In this document: positions 39,799 to 48,375 of the stretch, piece by piece | How the letters are laid out: each line of letters starts with the position of its first letter | Position numbering within the stretch: position 1 is the first letter of the stretch | DNA from: Streptomyces roseolus | GTDB lineage: Bacteria; Actinomycetota; Actinomycetes; Streptomycetales; Streptomycetaceae | DNA length: 64,000 nt | Assembly (NCBI RefSeq): GCF_014649855.1 | Contig: NZ_BMTV01000023.1 | Coordinates: 82,209-146,208 of the forward strand | Direction: 5' to 3' | Translations under genes and position numbers: made by a program | Notes under the pieces: model-generated | What the model saw: only the letters and a program-made list of their open reading frames with translations | What the model was told of the DNA's origin: nothing | Databases searched by the model: none

Positions 39799-41124
39799 TC
39801 AGAGCCGGGGGGCGAATCCCGTCAGGAGCGCCGTCGCGTGGGACGCGCCGCTTTCCTCCACGACTTCCGCCGGTGTCTGCGGCGTCCGCACCGTGGCCAG
39901 CTCGACCTCTCCGTCACGGTGCAGGAACCCATGGACCCCCGGCCTCGGGATGCTGTTGTAGGCCCAGGGGGCGGAGAAGTAGTAGGCGCCCGTGTCGTGC
40001 AGCACGACCAGGTCCCCCTCCGCGAGTTCCGGCAACAGGCGCTCGTGCGCCACCACGTCCCCGGCGAAGCAGAGGGGACCGGCGATGTCCTGCGGTACGG
40101 ACGCGGTCGTCCTGGGTCGGCCGTCCGGCCCGTGCGCGGTGATCCTGACCGGCCACGCGTCGGGCATGAACACGGTGCGGAGGGCCACCTGGGCTCCGGC
40201 GTGGGTCAGCGCAATCCGCCGGCCGCCCGAGTGTTTGACGTACTCGACCACCGCCGCGGTGAAGCCGTTCTTCGCGAGCAGTGACCGGCCGAACTCCGTG
40301 ACCACCTGGTAGCGGCCGTCGAGCAGGGCCGGTTCGGCGTCGGTGAGCGCCCTTACGTACTCCTCGAACGTCGGCGTGACCGTGTCGTCGGAGAAGTTGA
40401 CCGGCAGCCCTCCGCCCAGGTCCAGGCTGGTGACCTGGCGTCTGCCGACGTGCGCGTCGATCTCCTCGGCGAGCCGGTGCAGCGCGGCGAGCCCCCGGGC
40501 GATCAGCTGCAGCGAGCAGCCCTGCGAGCCGACGTGGGCGTGCAGGCGGGTCAGCCAGGGGCGTTGCAGGAAGGCGTCGAGGATCCGTGTGCGGGCTCCG
40601 GGGTCGTCGAGGGCCACTCCGAACTTCGAGTGCGACGTCGCCGTGCTCATGGCCTCGATGGTGCCGCCGCCGACCTGGGGGTTGACGCGGAGCCCGACGA
40701 CGGACCGGGAGCGGGCGGGGCGCAGGGCGTCGATGCGCTCGAGTTCGGCGAGGTTGTCCGCGTTCAGCGCGATGCCGAGGGTGAGCGCCTCGCGGATCTC
40801 GGTGCGAGTCTTGGCCGGCGAGTCCAGGACGATGCGGTCGGGTGCGAACCCGGCGGCGAGTGCCAGCCGGGTCTCTCCCGGGCTCGCCGTCTCACAGCCC
40901 ATTCCGGCGTCCGCGAGCAGCCGCAGGACCGGGACGAGCGGGCATGCCTTGACCGCGAAGGCGTGCAGGGCGTCCGGCACGTGGGCGAAGGCCTCGTGGA
41001 GCGCGGTGATGCTGTCGCGGACCCCCTGGACATCGACGAAGCCGGCGACGGGGTGCTCCTGTCCCAGAACGCCGTCGGCGGTTGCCCGCCGCAGTACGGA
41101 CGCGATCTTCTCCTGGTGCGTCAT
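39799..41124 (-). CDS. Y4yA-family PLP-dependent enzyme (type III fold decarboxylase-like)
   Basis: A 441-residue protein related to diaminopimelate/ornithine decarboxylases. The PLP lysine is in HAFAVKACPLVP, with HAHVGSQGCSL, SLDLGGGLPVNFSDD, VTEFGRSLLAKNGF and a C-terminal half that has DIAGPLCFAGDVVAHERLLP and HDTGAYYFSAPWAYNSIPRP, a signature I link to the Y4yA family of uncertain function. ATG 41124 has GGAAGG upstream and is preferred; the frame also opens at GTG 41280, which overlaps the stop of the preceding gene (GTGA) and would add 52 low-complexity residues. It is the last gene of the run starting at 47859. It may decarboxylate or racemise an amino acid released from stem peptides. 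Specificity cannot be told from sequence. Confidence 0.82.
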   Translation of the reverse strand: MTHQEKIASVLRRATADGVLGQEHPVAGFVDVQGVRDSITALHEAFAHVPDALHAFAVKACPLVPVLRLLADAGMGCETASPGETRLALAAGFAPDRIVLDSPAKTRTEIREALTLGIALNADNLAELERIDALRPARSRSVVGLRVNPQVGGGTIEAMSTATSHSKFGVALDDPGARTRILDAFLQRPWLTRLHAHVGSQGCSLQLIARGLAALHRLAEEIDAHVGRRQVTSLDLGGGLPVNFSDDTVTPTFEEYVRALTDAEPALLDGRYQVVTEFGRSLLAKNGFTAAVVEYVKHSGGRRIALTHAGAQVALRTVFMPDAWPVRITAHGPDGRPRTTASVPQDIAGPLCFAGDVVAHERLLPELAEGDLVVLHDTGAYYFSAPWAYNSIPRPGVHGFLHRDGEVELATVRTPQTPAEVVEESGASHATALLTGFAPRL

Positions 41125-41276
41125 GCCTTCCTTCCTCGCTTTCAGGGGTGTGGCTCCCGGCCGGCCCGGAGGGGCGGAACCGGGGGGCGTGGGCCCGGCG
41201 TGCCCTTCCGTGGGCTCGGAGGGCGCGGGCCCGGGGCGCCGGGGCGGCAGCGGCGCGGCGGTCTCGGGGTGGCCGG

Positions 41277-42581
41277 TCACCGGACGTCCAGCCGCAGGAC
41301 GTCGTCGATCGTCTCCCGCCGGACGACGACGCGTGCCGTACCGTCACGGACGGCGACGACGGGCGGGCGGGGCTGGGAGTTGTAGTTGTTCGCCATGGAG
41401 CGGTGGTAGGCACCGGAGGCGGGGACGGCGAGGAGGTCGCCGACGGCGAGATCGGAGGGCAGGCGGGCGGAGTCCACGACGATGTCGCCGGATTCGCAGT
41501 GCCGTCCGCAGACGGTGACCGGCTCGTCCGTGCTCCTGGCCGTGGCCCGGCCCGCCAGAGCGGCCGTGTAGGAGGCGTCGTACAGGGCGGGCCGCATGTT
41601 GTCGCTCAGGCCGCCGTCGACGGAGACCCAGGTCCGCAGTCCGGGCTGGCGCTTGATCGTGCCCACCGTGTACAGGGTCACCGTCGTGGGTCCCGCGATG
41701 GCCCGGCCGGGCTCCACGGCGAGTCTCGGCATCGGCACGCCCGCCACGGCACAGGCTTTCCGCACCCGGTCGATGACGGTGGGGGCGAGGTCCCGCACGT
41801 CGAGGGGTTCGTCGTCGGGAAGGTAGGCGATGCCCAGGCCTCCGCCCAGGTCGAGGCGCCGTAGGAGCGTGCCGTGGGTGCGCGCGGTGTCGGCCATCAG
41901 GCCGACGAGCCGGTCGGCGGCCGTCTCGAAGACGTCGGGACGCAGGATTTGGGAGCCGAGGTGGCTGTGCAGGCCCACGAGCTCCAGGCCGGGCGCGCCC
42001 AGGGCGTGGGAGATGGCGCGGTGGGCGCTTCCGGTGGACAGGGAGAAACCGAACTTCTGGTCGTCGGTGCCCGTGGTGATGTGGGCGTGGGTGTGCGCCT
42101 CCACGCCGGGTGTGACGCGGACGAGGACCTGCTGACACGTGCCCCGGTGGGTGGCGATGTCCGACAGCCGGGCTATCTCGTCGTGGGAGTCGACGACGAC
42201 GAGGGAGACGCCGTGGTCGACGGCTTCCGCCAGTTCGGCCACCGACTTGTTGTTGCCGTGGAAGATGACGGAGGATCCCGGGATCCCCGCGCGCCGCGCC
42301 GTGCGCAGCTCGCCCGCGGAGCAGACGTCGATTCCCAGTCCTTCGTCCTTCAGCCAGGTGGCGACCTGGTGGCAGAGGAACGCCTTGGCTGCGTAGAAGA
42401 CGTCGTGGCCGGTGAAGGCCGCGCGCCAGGACCGGCAGCGGGCGCGGAAGTCGTCCTCGTCGAGGACGAAGGCCGGGGTGCCGAACTCCTCGGCGACGTC
42501 GCTCAGGAGCACGCCGCCGATCTCCAGGCCGTCGGTGCCGGTCGTGGTCGTGGCGGGCCACAGGTGCGGAGGGATGTGCAT
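41277..42581 (-). CDS. Diaminopimelate decarboxylase (LysA-like)
   Basis: The 434-residue product has all catalytic landmarks of DAP decarboxylase: PLP lysine in VFYAAKAFLCHQ, GLHSHLGSQI, RLDLGGGLGIAYL, phosphate-binding AVEPGRAIAG, VCGRHCESGD (active-site Cys, substrate-binding) and the C-terminal GAYHRSMANNYNSQPRP. It converts meso-DAP to lysine. Streptomyces has LL-DAP in its own wall and a housekeeping lysA elsewhere; here the enzyme is encoded with peptidases, so it more likely disposes of DAP from degraded peptidoglycan. ATG 42581 follows AAGGGCAGACC. The gap to the M20 gene is 27 bp. Confidence 0.93.
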   Translation of the reverse strand: MHIPPHLWPATTTTGTDGLEIGGVLLSDVAEEFGTPAFVLDEDDFRARCRSWRAAFTGHDVFYAAKAFLCHQVATWLKDEGLGIDVCSAGELRTARRAGIPGSSVIFHGNNKSVAELAEAVDHGVSLVVVDSHDEIARLSDIATHRGTCQQVLVRVTPGVEAHTHAHITTGTDDQKFGFSLSTGSAHRAISHALGAPGLELVGLHSHLGSQILRPDVFETAADRLVGLMADTARTHGTLLRRLDLGGGLGIAYLPDDEPLDVRDLAPTVIDRVRKACAVAGVPMPRLAVEPGRAIAGPTTVTLYTVGTIKRQPGLRTWVSVDGGLSDNMRPALYDASYTAALAGRATARSTDEPVTVCGRHCESGDIVVDSARLPSDLAVGDLLAVPASGAYHRSMANNYNSQPRPPVVAVRDGTARVVVRRETIDDVLRLDVR

Positions 42582-42608
42582 GGTGAGGTCTGCCCTTCGG
42601 AATGGCGC

Positions 42609-43952
42609 TCAGTGGGCGGTGAGGAACCGGTGGAGGACGCGGACGCCGAATTCGAGGCCGGACAGGGGCACCCGCTCGTCCACTCCGTGGAACATGGCGT
42701 AGTAGTGCAGGTGGGGGTCGAGCAGGAGGGGGGCGAAGCCGTAGGTGCTGATGCCGATCCTCGCGAAGGCCTTGGCGTCGGTCCCCCCGGACTGGATGAA
42801 CGGCACGGGGTGGGCGTGGGGGTCTTGGCTGCGGATCGCTTCGGCCATCGCGCCGAAGGCCGGCCCTTCGTGGTCGGCGGCGACGGCCTCCTCGCAGTTG
42901 ATGAACTCCCGTGTCACCTTCGGGCCGAGGAGCCGGTCGACGGTCTCCACGAAGGCGTTCTGTTCGCCGGGCAGGAACCTGCCGTCCACCTCGGCGTGGG
43001 CGCGTGAGGGGATGACGTTGACCTTCTGGCCGGCCGTCAGCACGGTGGGGTTGAGGGTGTTGCGGATGGTGCAGTCGAAGAGTTCGCCGAGCCCGCCGAG
43101 ACGGTTCGCCTCCTCCTCCAGCCGGTCGCGGTCGATCCGGATCCCGAGGGTCTGGTCAAGGGCGTCGAGCAGGGTGCGGACGGCGGGGACGAGGCGGGTG
43201 GGCCAGCGGTGGGCGGCGAGCCGGGAGAGGGCGTGGACCAGCTCCGCCACCGCGTTGTCCTGTCCGGGTCCCGAGCCGTGTCCCGCGGTGCCGTGGGCGG
43301 TGAGCCGCATCCACGCAGTGCCGCGCTCTCCGACGGCGATGGGGTACACGCGTGCGTCCGGTCCGGTGCGGGTGGTCCTCGTAGTGATCGAGAAGCCGCC
43401 GGACTCGCTGATCGCCTCCTCGACGCCGGCGAAGTGGTCCCGGTGCGCGGTCGTGACGTGACGGGATCCGTACTCGCCGGTCGACTCCTCGTCCGCGAGG
43501 AAGGCGAGGACCAGGTCGCGCCGCGGTTTCTGCCCCGCGCGCGCCCAGGCGCGCACCAGGGCGAGGGTCATGGCGAGGGTTCCCTTCATGTCGACCGCGC
43601 CGCGTCCCCACAGGCAGCCGTGGTGGAGGTCTCCGGAAAGGGGGTGCAGCGTCCAGTCGCGGGGCTCGGCGTGCACGGTGTCGAGGTGTCCGTGGACGAG
43701 CAGCGGGGGCAGGTCGCGGTTCTCGCCGTCGATCCGGGCCAGGACGCTGGTGCGGCGGGGCCGCGGTTCGGTCAGAGTGGCACGGACACCGGCCGCCTCC
43801 AGGGCTTCGGCCACGTACTCCGCGGCTTGCCGCTCGCCAGGCCCCGATCCGTCTCCGGGGTTGGTGGTGTCGATGCGCAGGAGGTCCGAGCACAGTTCGG
43901 CGACGTCGGTGGCGTAGCCGTCGTGCAGACCTGGTCGTCTGGTGGCGGTCAC
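42609..43952 (-). CDS. M20-family metallopeptidase
   Basis: A 447-residue cytosolic zinc peptidase with the family signatures: VHGHLDTVHAEPRDW (first metal His and catalytic Asp), GRGAVDMKGTLAM, LADEESTGEYGS (catalytic Glu-Glu) and, near the C-terminus, QSGGTDAKAFARIG and a metal-binding His in LLDPHLHYYAMFHG. The lid domain contains VGERGTAWMRLTAHGTAGHG. Members act as carboxypeptidases, dipeptidases or deacylases. In this cluster it could split DAP-containing di- or tripeptides. GTG 43952 is used. It is in the same transcript as the M55 and LysA-like genes (gaps under 50 bp). Confidence 0.92.
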   Translation of the reverse strand: MTATRRPGLHDGYATDVAELCSDLLRIDTTNPGDGSGPGERQAAEYVAEALEAAGVRATLTEPRPRRTSVLARIDGENRDLPPLLVHGHLDTVHAEPRDWTLHPLSGDLHHGCLWGRGAVDMKGTLAMTLALVRAWARAGQKPRRDLVLAFLADEESTGEYGSRHVTTAHRDHFAGVEEAISESGGFSITTRTTRTGPDARVYPIAVGERGTAWMRLTAHGTAGHGSGPGQDNAVAELVHALSRLAAHRWPTRLVPAVRTLLDALDQTLGIRIDRDRLEEEANRLGGLGELFDCTIRNTLNPTVLTAGQKVNVIPSRAHAEVDGRFLPGEQNAFVETVDRLLGPKVTREFINCEEAVAADHEGPAFGAMAEAIRSQDPHAHPVPFIQSGGTDAKAFARIGISTYGFAPLLLDPHLHYYAMFHGVDERVPLSGLEFGVRVLHRFLTAH

Positions 43953-44000
43953 AAGCTGCTCCGCGGGGGTCGGTCGGGCGGGGGCGTGAGGGGGCGGCGG

Positions 44001-44858
44001 TCAGTCGAAGTGGTCCTCCATCGCCGCGCCGGCGATGGAGGTGCACACCTTGAAGGTCCGGGCGGCGGTGGTCGCGTCCGGTGCGGTGAAGGCGACGCCC
44101 CGGGGGCCGTTGGGTTCGACGGTGGGGACGGCGAGGACCGCGGCCGCCAGATGGGGTGCGTGGAAGTCGAGCTCGAAGCGGTGCGGCCGGGCGGGGACGC
44201 CGCGTCCTTCCGGGGCGTCCGCGTGGTCGCGTCGGGTGGGGAGGAGGCGCACGGCCTCGGCCGCCTGTGCGCGCAGCAGCTCGGCGCTCCGGCCGGGGGG
44301 AAGACAGATGGCGGCGTACCGGCTGACGCATTCCTTGACCGCCACGACGAGGGCCTCGGGCGCCCAGAGCCGGGCCGCCTCGCAGGTGAGGTCGTCTCCG
44401 GTCACCAGGACGACGGGAACGCCGTGCTCCTCGGCGATCAGCGCGTTCATGCGGCCCTCGTCGGCCGGCTCGCCGTCGATGCGGAACGCGACCAGTCCGG
44501 TTCCGAGGTAGGTGTGGGACAACACCCCCTGCTCTCCGGCGCCCGTATGGTAGCCGAGGAAGACCACCGCGTCGGCCCGGTCGATCCCCGCCATCATGCC
44601 CAGCGGCTTGTGTCGGCCGGTGAGCAGGCGCGCGCGGGGGTCCAGGCTCTCCAGGAGCAGGTTGCGCTGCGTGTAGTGGGCGTCGTTGACCAGCACTTCG
44701 GTCGCGCCGCCGGCGAGGAGGCCGTCGACGGCGGCGTTGACGTCGCCGGTGAACAGCGGGCGCATGCGTTCCCAGGAGGCGGTTCCCGGTTCGACGTCGT
44801 CGGGGCACGTGACGCCGGTGGCGCCTTCCATGTCGGCGGAGACGAGCACCGTCGTCAT
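44001..44858 (-). CDS. M55-family D-aminopeptidase (DppA-like)
   Basis: A 285-residue protein with the M55 layout: VLVSADMEGATGV with metal ligands Asp9 and Glu11, VLVNDAHYTQRNLL (His), FLGYHTGAGEQGVLSHTYLG (His, and the hydrophobic cavity residues), and EEHGVPVVLVTGDDLTC. In Bacillus subtilis DppA cuts D-Ala-D-Ala and D-Ala-Gly-Gly and forms a decamer. ATG 44858 overlaps the stop of the LD-carboxypeptidase gene (ATGA at 44855-44858), so production is coupled. The role in this cluster is release of D-Ala from imported peptides. Confidence 0.93.
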   Translation of the reverse strand: MTTVLVSADMEGATGVTCPDDVEPGTASWERMRPLFTGDVNAAVDGLLAGGATEVLVNDAHYTQRNLLLESLDPRARLLTGRHKPLGMMAGIDRADAVVFLGYHTGAGEQGVLSHTYLGTGLVAFRIDGEPADEGRMNALIAEEHGVPVVLVTGDDLTCEAARLWAPEALVVAVKECVSRYAAICLPPGRSAELLRAQAAEAVRLLPTRRDHADAPEGRGVPARPHRFELDFHAPHLAAAVLAVPTVEPNGPRGVAFTAPDATTAARTFKVCTSIAGAAMEDHFD

Positions 44859-45814
44859 TTCGTGTTCCTTTCGTGCGGGGGGAGGGTGAGGACGGGCGGG
44901 TCCGTGCGGAGGACCGCGCGTGCTCCCAGGGGGACGGTGAGCTGACGCGGTCCGTGGCCGGCGGGCAGGCCGGCCGCCACCGGGACGCCGAGGTCCGACA
45001 GGCGGTCCCGCATCACGGCCTCCACCTGGTCCCGGGGGCCGCAGTCGGTGAAGTCGCCGAGGAGGACGCCGGCCGGCCGTCGCAGGACGCCGGCGCGTCT
45101 GAGCTGGGTCAGCGACCGGTCCAGGCGGTAGGGGTCCTCGCCGACGTCTTCGAGCAGGAGGATGCGGCCTTCGGCGTCGGGCGCGGTGGAGGTTCCCAGT
45201 GAGGACGCCAGCATGGTGAGGTTCCCGCCGGTGAGGATCCCCTCAGCGCGTCCGGGAACAAGGACGGGGCCGTCGAGGGCGAACGAGCGCGGTGGCGGTC
45301 CGAAGAGGGTCGCGTGGAGGCTTCCGGCACTGACGTCGTCCACGTGGAGCGGCCTGCAGCCGGGCATCGGGCCGTGGAGGGTCACCAGGCGGAGGCTCTC
45401 CCCGATCGCCTGGTGCAGGCAGGTGATGTCACTGGAACCGACGAGGAACTTGGGTCCTGCGGCGGCGAGGCGCCGGTGATCGAGGCGGTCGGCGATGCGC
45501 TGGCTCCCGTACCCGCCCCGCGCGCACACGACCGCCCGTACGTCCGGGTCGAGCCAGGCCTCGGTGAAGTCGTCGAGGCGGTCGTCGTCGGAACCGGCCA
45601 GGTAGCCCTGGTGGGTGGCGTGGAGCCGCGGAGTGACACGTACCCGGAGCCCCCAGTCCTCCAGCAGGTCCCGGGCCGGGGTCGTCTCCCGCTCCGTCAC
45701 CGGTCCGGCGGGGGCGACGAGGGCGACGGTGTCGCCCCGTCGCAGGAACGGAGGATATGCGCGGTCCTGACGCGGGGGGCGCCCCGCGGCGGACGGAACG
45801 CCGTCGGCCGTCAT
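44855..45814 (-). CDS. LD-carboxypeptidase (S66/LdcA family)
   Basis: The 319-residue product has the S66 triad: Ser in FLVGSSDITCLHQAI, Glu in LLLEDVGEDPYRLDR and His in GLPAGHGPRQLTVPLG. It starts with LRRGDTVALVAPAGPVTE and has VVCARGGYGSQRIAD, both family marks. It removes the terminal D-Ala from the tetrapeptide L-Ala-D-Glu-DAP-D-Ala in the cytosol. The Bacillus equivalent is YkfA, also in a dpp operon. ATG 45814 overlaps the stop of the S9 peptidase gene (ATGA). The large upstream frame in the same phase is a shadow of the S9 gene. Confidence 0.93.
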   Translation of the reverse strand: MTADGVPSAAGRPPRQDRAYPPFLRRGDTVALVAPAGPVTERETTPARDLLEDWGLRVRVTPRLHATHQGYLAGSDDDRLDDFTEAWLDPDVRAVVCARGGYGSQRIADRLDHRRLAAAGPKFLVGSSDITCLHQAIGESLRLVTLHGPMPGCRPLHVDDVSAGSLHATLFGPPPRSFALDGPVLVPGRAEGILTGGNLTMLASSLGTSTAPDAEGRILLLEDVGEDPYRLDRSLTQLRRAGVLRRPAGVLLGDFTDCGPRDQVEAVMRDRLSDLGVPVAAGLPAGHGPRQLTVPLGARAVLRTDPPVLTLPPHERNTK

Positions 45815-47859
45815 GACCGCTCCGCAGGGGCCGGTGCCGCGCCCGTGGAACCGGCCGTGTCCGCCCGGGGACCGGAGGGAGGAGCGAAGATCCGCTCGTA
45901 GAAGCGGATCTCGGCCTCCAGGGCCTCCCGGATCGTCTCGGCCCGCCGCCAGCCGTGCCGTTCCCCCGGGAACTCGATGTGCTCGCAGGCGATGCCCGCG
46001 GCGTGGAGGGCCTCTGCCATGGCGGAGGACTGGGCGGGGTCCACGATGGTGTCGTCGAGGCCGTGGAGGAGCAGGGCGGGTCCGCTGGCCCTGTCCGCCG
46101 CGAGCACCGGGGAACGCTGTTCGTAGAGCGCGGCGCTCCGCGGCAGGGGGCCGATCAGACCGTCCAGGTAGCGGGACTCGAAGTCGTGGGTGGTGGCCGC
46201 CCAGGTGAGCGGGTCGGTGATGCCGTAGAAGGAGACCGCGCCGGCGAAGGCGTCCGTGTGGGTGAGGGCCGCGAGGGCGGTCCATCCCCCCGCGCTTCCT
46301 CCGCGGATCGCCAGCCGGCCGGGGTCGGCGATTCCTTCGGACACCAGGGCCCGCGCGACGGTGACGCAGTCCTGGACGTCGACGAGTCCCCAGGCGCCGT
46401 TCAGACGTTCCCGGTAGGCACGGCCGTATCCGACCGACCCTCCGTAGTCGACCGTCGCGACGCCGATGCCGCGGCTGGTGAAGTAGGCGATCTCGAGGTC
46501 GTGCACCATCGGGTAGTCGCCGGTGGGGCCGCCGTGCACGAAGACCACCCAGGGCGGGCGCCGTCGGGCCGGTGCGGCGTGACGGGGGTGAGTGGGCGGG
46601 TAGAGGTGGGCGTGCACCGGGAAACCGGCGCCCGGGACGTCGTCGTTCGTCGGCTCCGTGGCACCTCGGTGGAAGGACCTGGCGGTGGGACGCGGCAGCC
46701 AGGCGGGGTCGACCGGCGGCGCCGCGCGGGAGGAGAGGATCCGGGTGTCGCGGTCGTGGGTGGCGCCGGGCCCGGGGAGGGCCGTGGTGAAGACGCTGTA
46801 GGGAAGGGTCGGGCCGGCCCCGGCGGCGGCCAGGCGGCTCCCGTCGGCGTCGAGGCTCTGGATGAAATCCGTGAAGGGCAGGCCGAGATCGGTGAGTACG
46901 GGCCGTTCGAGACCTGCCTCGGGGTCCACGAGGGAGATCCGTCGCCCGGCACCCGTTCCGTGAACGGCCACGGCCCGGCCGTCGGGAAGGGGGGCGAACC
47001 AGGCGGAGCCGGGCTTCCACAAAGCTCCGCCGAACTCCTCCTCGACGGCGGCGACGACCTGGGCGGGGCCTCCGTGGGCGGGCACGACGTGCAGGGTCCA
47101 CCAGCCGTCGGGGTCGGTGACCGCCCAGAGGCTGTCGCCGTCCCTCCACTCGGCCTGGACGACGGATTCCCGGGGGCCGCCCGCCCGCACGCCGTGGACG
47201 CCGGCGGTGCCGTCCTCCCGCATCGGCGCGACGCACAGTTCGGTGCCGTCCCACGGCATGTTCGGATGGTCCCATCCGATCCAGGACACATGCCGGCCGT
47301 CCGGGGACAGCCGGGGGCAGGTCACGAAGTGGTGCGTCGCGGAGATCGTCCGCTCGGCGCCGGTGCCGAGCGAGACGGACACGAGGGCGCGCTCGATGTC
47401 GCGCGTCCCCCCGAGGCGCGTCTCGCGCACGGCCCACACCTCGTCGCGCGACGGCGGCACGTAGAGGTCGCCGTAGGTGACGTCTTCGCGCGCGGGGGTG
47501 AGGGGCCTGGGCGCGTCCTGGCCCTCCGGGTGGTGGAGGTAGACGCGCCGGTCGTGCCAGTGGGTGAAGACCAGGCCGGTACCGGCGGGGCGCCAGGACC
47601 GGCCGCCGTACTCGTGGAGGCTGTTGCGGGCGTCGAAGCCCGGGGGGAGCACGTCCTCGACGGTGCCGTCCGGTTTCGCACGCACGACGCAGCGGCGGCC
47701 TGACTCGTGGGGGCGGGGTTCGTCCCACCACACTTCGTCGCCGACGAGCGAGACCCAACCCGGCGTGCCGTCCTGGCGGGCGACGGCCGCGGCGCTGATG
47801 TCGGAGTCCCAGGCCCGGAACGGGGGGTGCGTGTCCTGGGTGGAGGAGGGGTGGTTCAT
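45811..47859 (-). CDS. S9-family peptidase (prolyl oligopeptidase/acylaminoacyl type)
   Basis: About 682 residues: a beta-propeller of some 400 residues (repeated DGRxxxW-like blades, e.g. RLSPDGRHVSWIGWDHPN) and a C-terminal alpha/beta hydrolase with FVHGGPTGDY, the nucleophile IRGGSAGGWTALAAL, LLHGLDDTIV (Asp) and EFPGERHGWRR (His). It should hydrolyse short oligopeptides in the cytosol. ATG 47859 is used; GTG 47868 is also possible. It is the first gene of the compact run S9-S66-M55-M20-LysA-Y4yA, most of whose genes overlap by 4 bp. Confidence 0.9.
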   Translation of the reverse strand: MNHPSSTQDTHPPFRAWDSDISAAAVARQDGTPGWVSLVGDEVWWDEPRPHESGRRCVVRAKPDGTVEDVLPPGFDARNSLHEYGGRSWRPAGTGLVFTHWHDRRVYLHHPEGQDAPRPLTPAREDVTYGDLYVPPSRDEVWAVRETRLGGTRDIERALVSVSLGTGAERTISATHHFVTCPRLSPDGRHVSWIGWDHPNMPWDGTELCVAPMREDGTAGVHGVRAGGPRESVVQAEWRDGDSLWAVTDPDGWWTLHVVPAHGGPAQVVAAVEEEFGGALWKPGSAWFAPLPDGRAVAVHGTGAGRRISLVDPEAGLERPVLTDLGLPFTDFIQSLDADGSRLAAAGAGPTLPYSVFTTALPGPGATHDRDTRILSSRAAPPVDPAWLPRPTARSFHRGATEPTNDDVPGAGFPVHAHLYPPTHPRHAAPARRRPPWVVFVHGGPTGDYPMVHDLEIAYFTSRGIGVATVDYGGSVGYGRAYRERLNGAWGLVDVQDCVTVARALVSEGIADPGRLAIRGGSAGGWTALAALTHTDAFAGAVSFYGITDPLTWAATTHDFESRYLDGLIGPLPRSAALYEQRSPVLAADRASGPALLLHGLDDTIVDPAQSSAMAEALHAAGIACEHIEFPGERHGWRRAETIREALEAEIRFYERIFAPPSGPRADTAGSTGAAPAPAERS

Positions 47860-48375
47860 CGGGGTCACCGCCTTGTGGCCATGCGAATGGCGTCCATGTG
47901 GTCATGAGGGCAGGAGTCACGGCCGGGGCGAAGCGCGGGGCGGCCGTGCTGGGAGATGGGGAGCGGGAGACGAGCCCGGCGCGCACCGCCGGTTCGACCG
48001 CGGCGCGCGGGGAGCACGTCCGCGGTTCAGTGGTGTGCGGCGCGGTGCGGCGCGGTGTGTCCGGGGAGTGCTTCCTCGGCGCCGACGGCCGGGGACGGGG
48101 CAGGGACCTCAGGGCCGCGGGGCAGGGCCGGCCGGCCGCGGCCGCCGGATGTGCGCGTCCCCGTCCGGTGGACCGCACGGATGCGGCGGAGCCGTTCTCA
48201 TGACGCACACGCTAGTGAGGCACCACGACTGCGAGCGATCAACAAAAGGTCCCGTCCCGCGGGGCGGGGCACGACGTTTCGTCGTTGCCCGGGGAGCGGG
48301 TCGGTCCTACGGGGGCGGGGCACGACGGTTCGTCGTTGCCCGGGGAGCGGGTCGGCCCCGCGTCCCCGGCTTGGT
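47860..48375. other. Intergenic region with tandem hairpin repeat
   Basis: 516 bases between the S9 peptidase start and the C39-like stop (both minus). The promoter of the downstream run should lie at 47870-48200; I see no good -35/-10 pair. The side nearest the C39 gene holds two copies of a 44-bp hairpin element. No gene is seen; plus-strand frames are composition artefacts. Confidence 0.4.
48261..48355. repeat. Tandem repeat of a 44-bp hairpin element, period 51 bp
   Basis: Copies at 48261-48304 and 48312-48355 are identical except for one base (t/g after acgacg). Each can fold: on the minus strand gggcaacgacg pairs with cgtcgtgccc, with a single bulged A and a short loop. They lie 21 bp after the C39-like stop, so they may act as a double terminator or a 3' stabiliser. 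Confidence 0.75.

Noticed and set aside
41125..41280. 52-residue N-terminal extension of the Y4yA-type protein from GTG 41280
   Set aside because: The GTGA overlap is tempting, but the extension is low-complexity proline/glycine and ATG 41124 has a good ribosome site. Kept only as an alternative.
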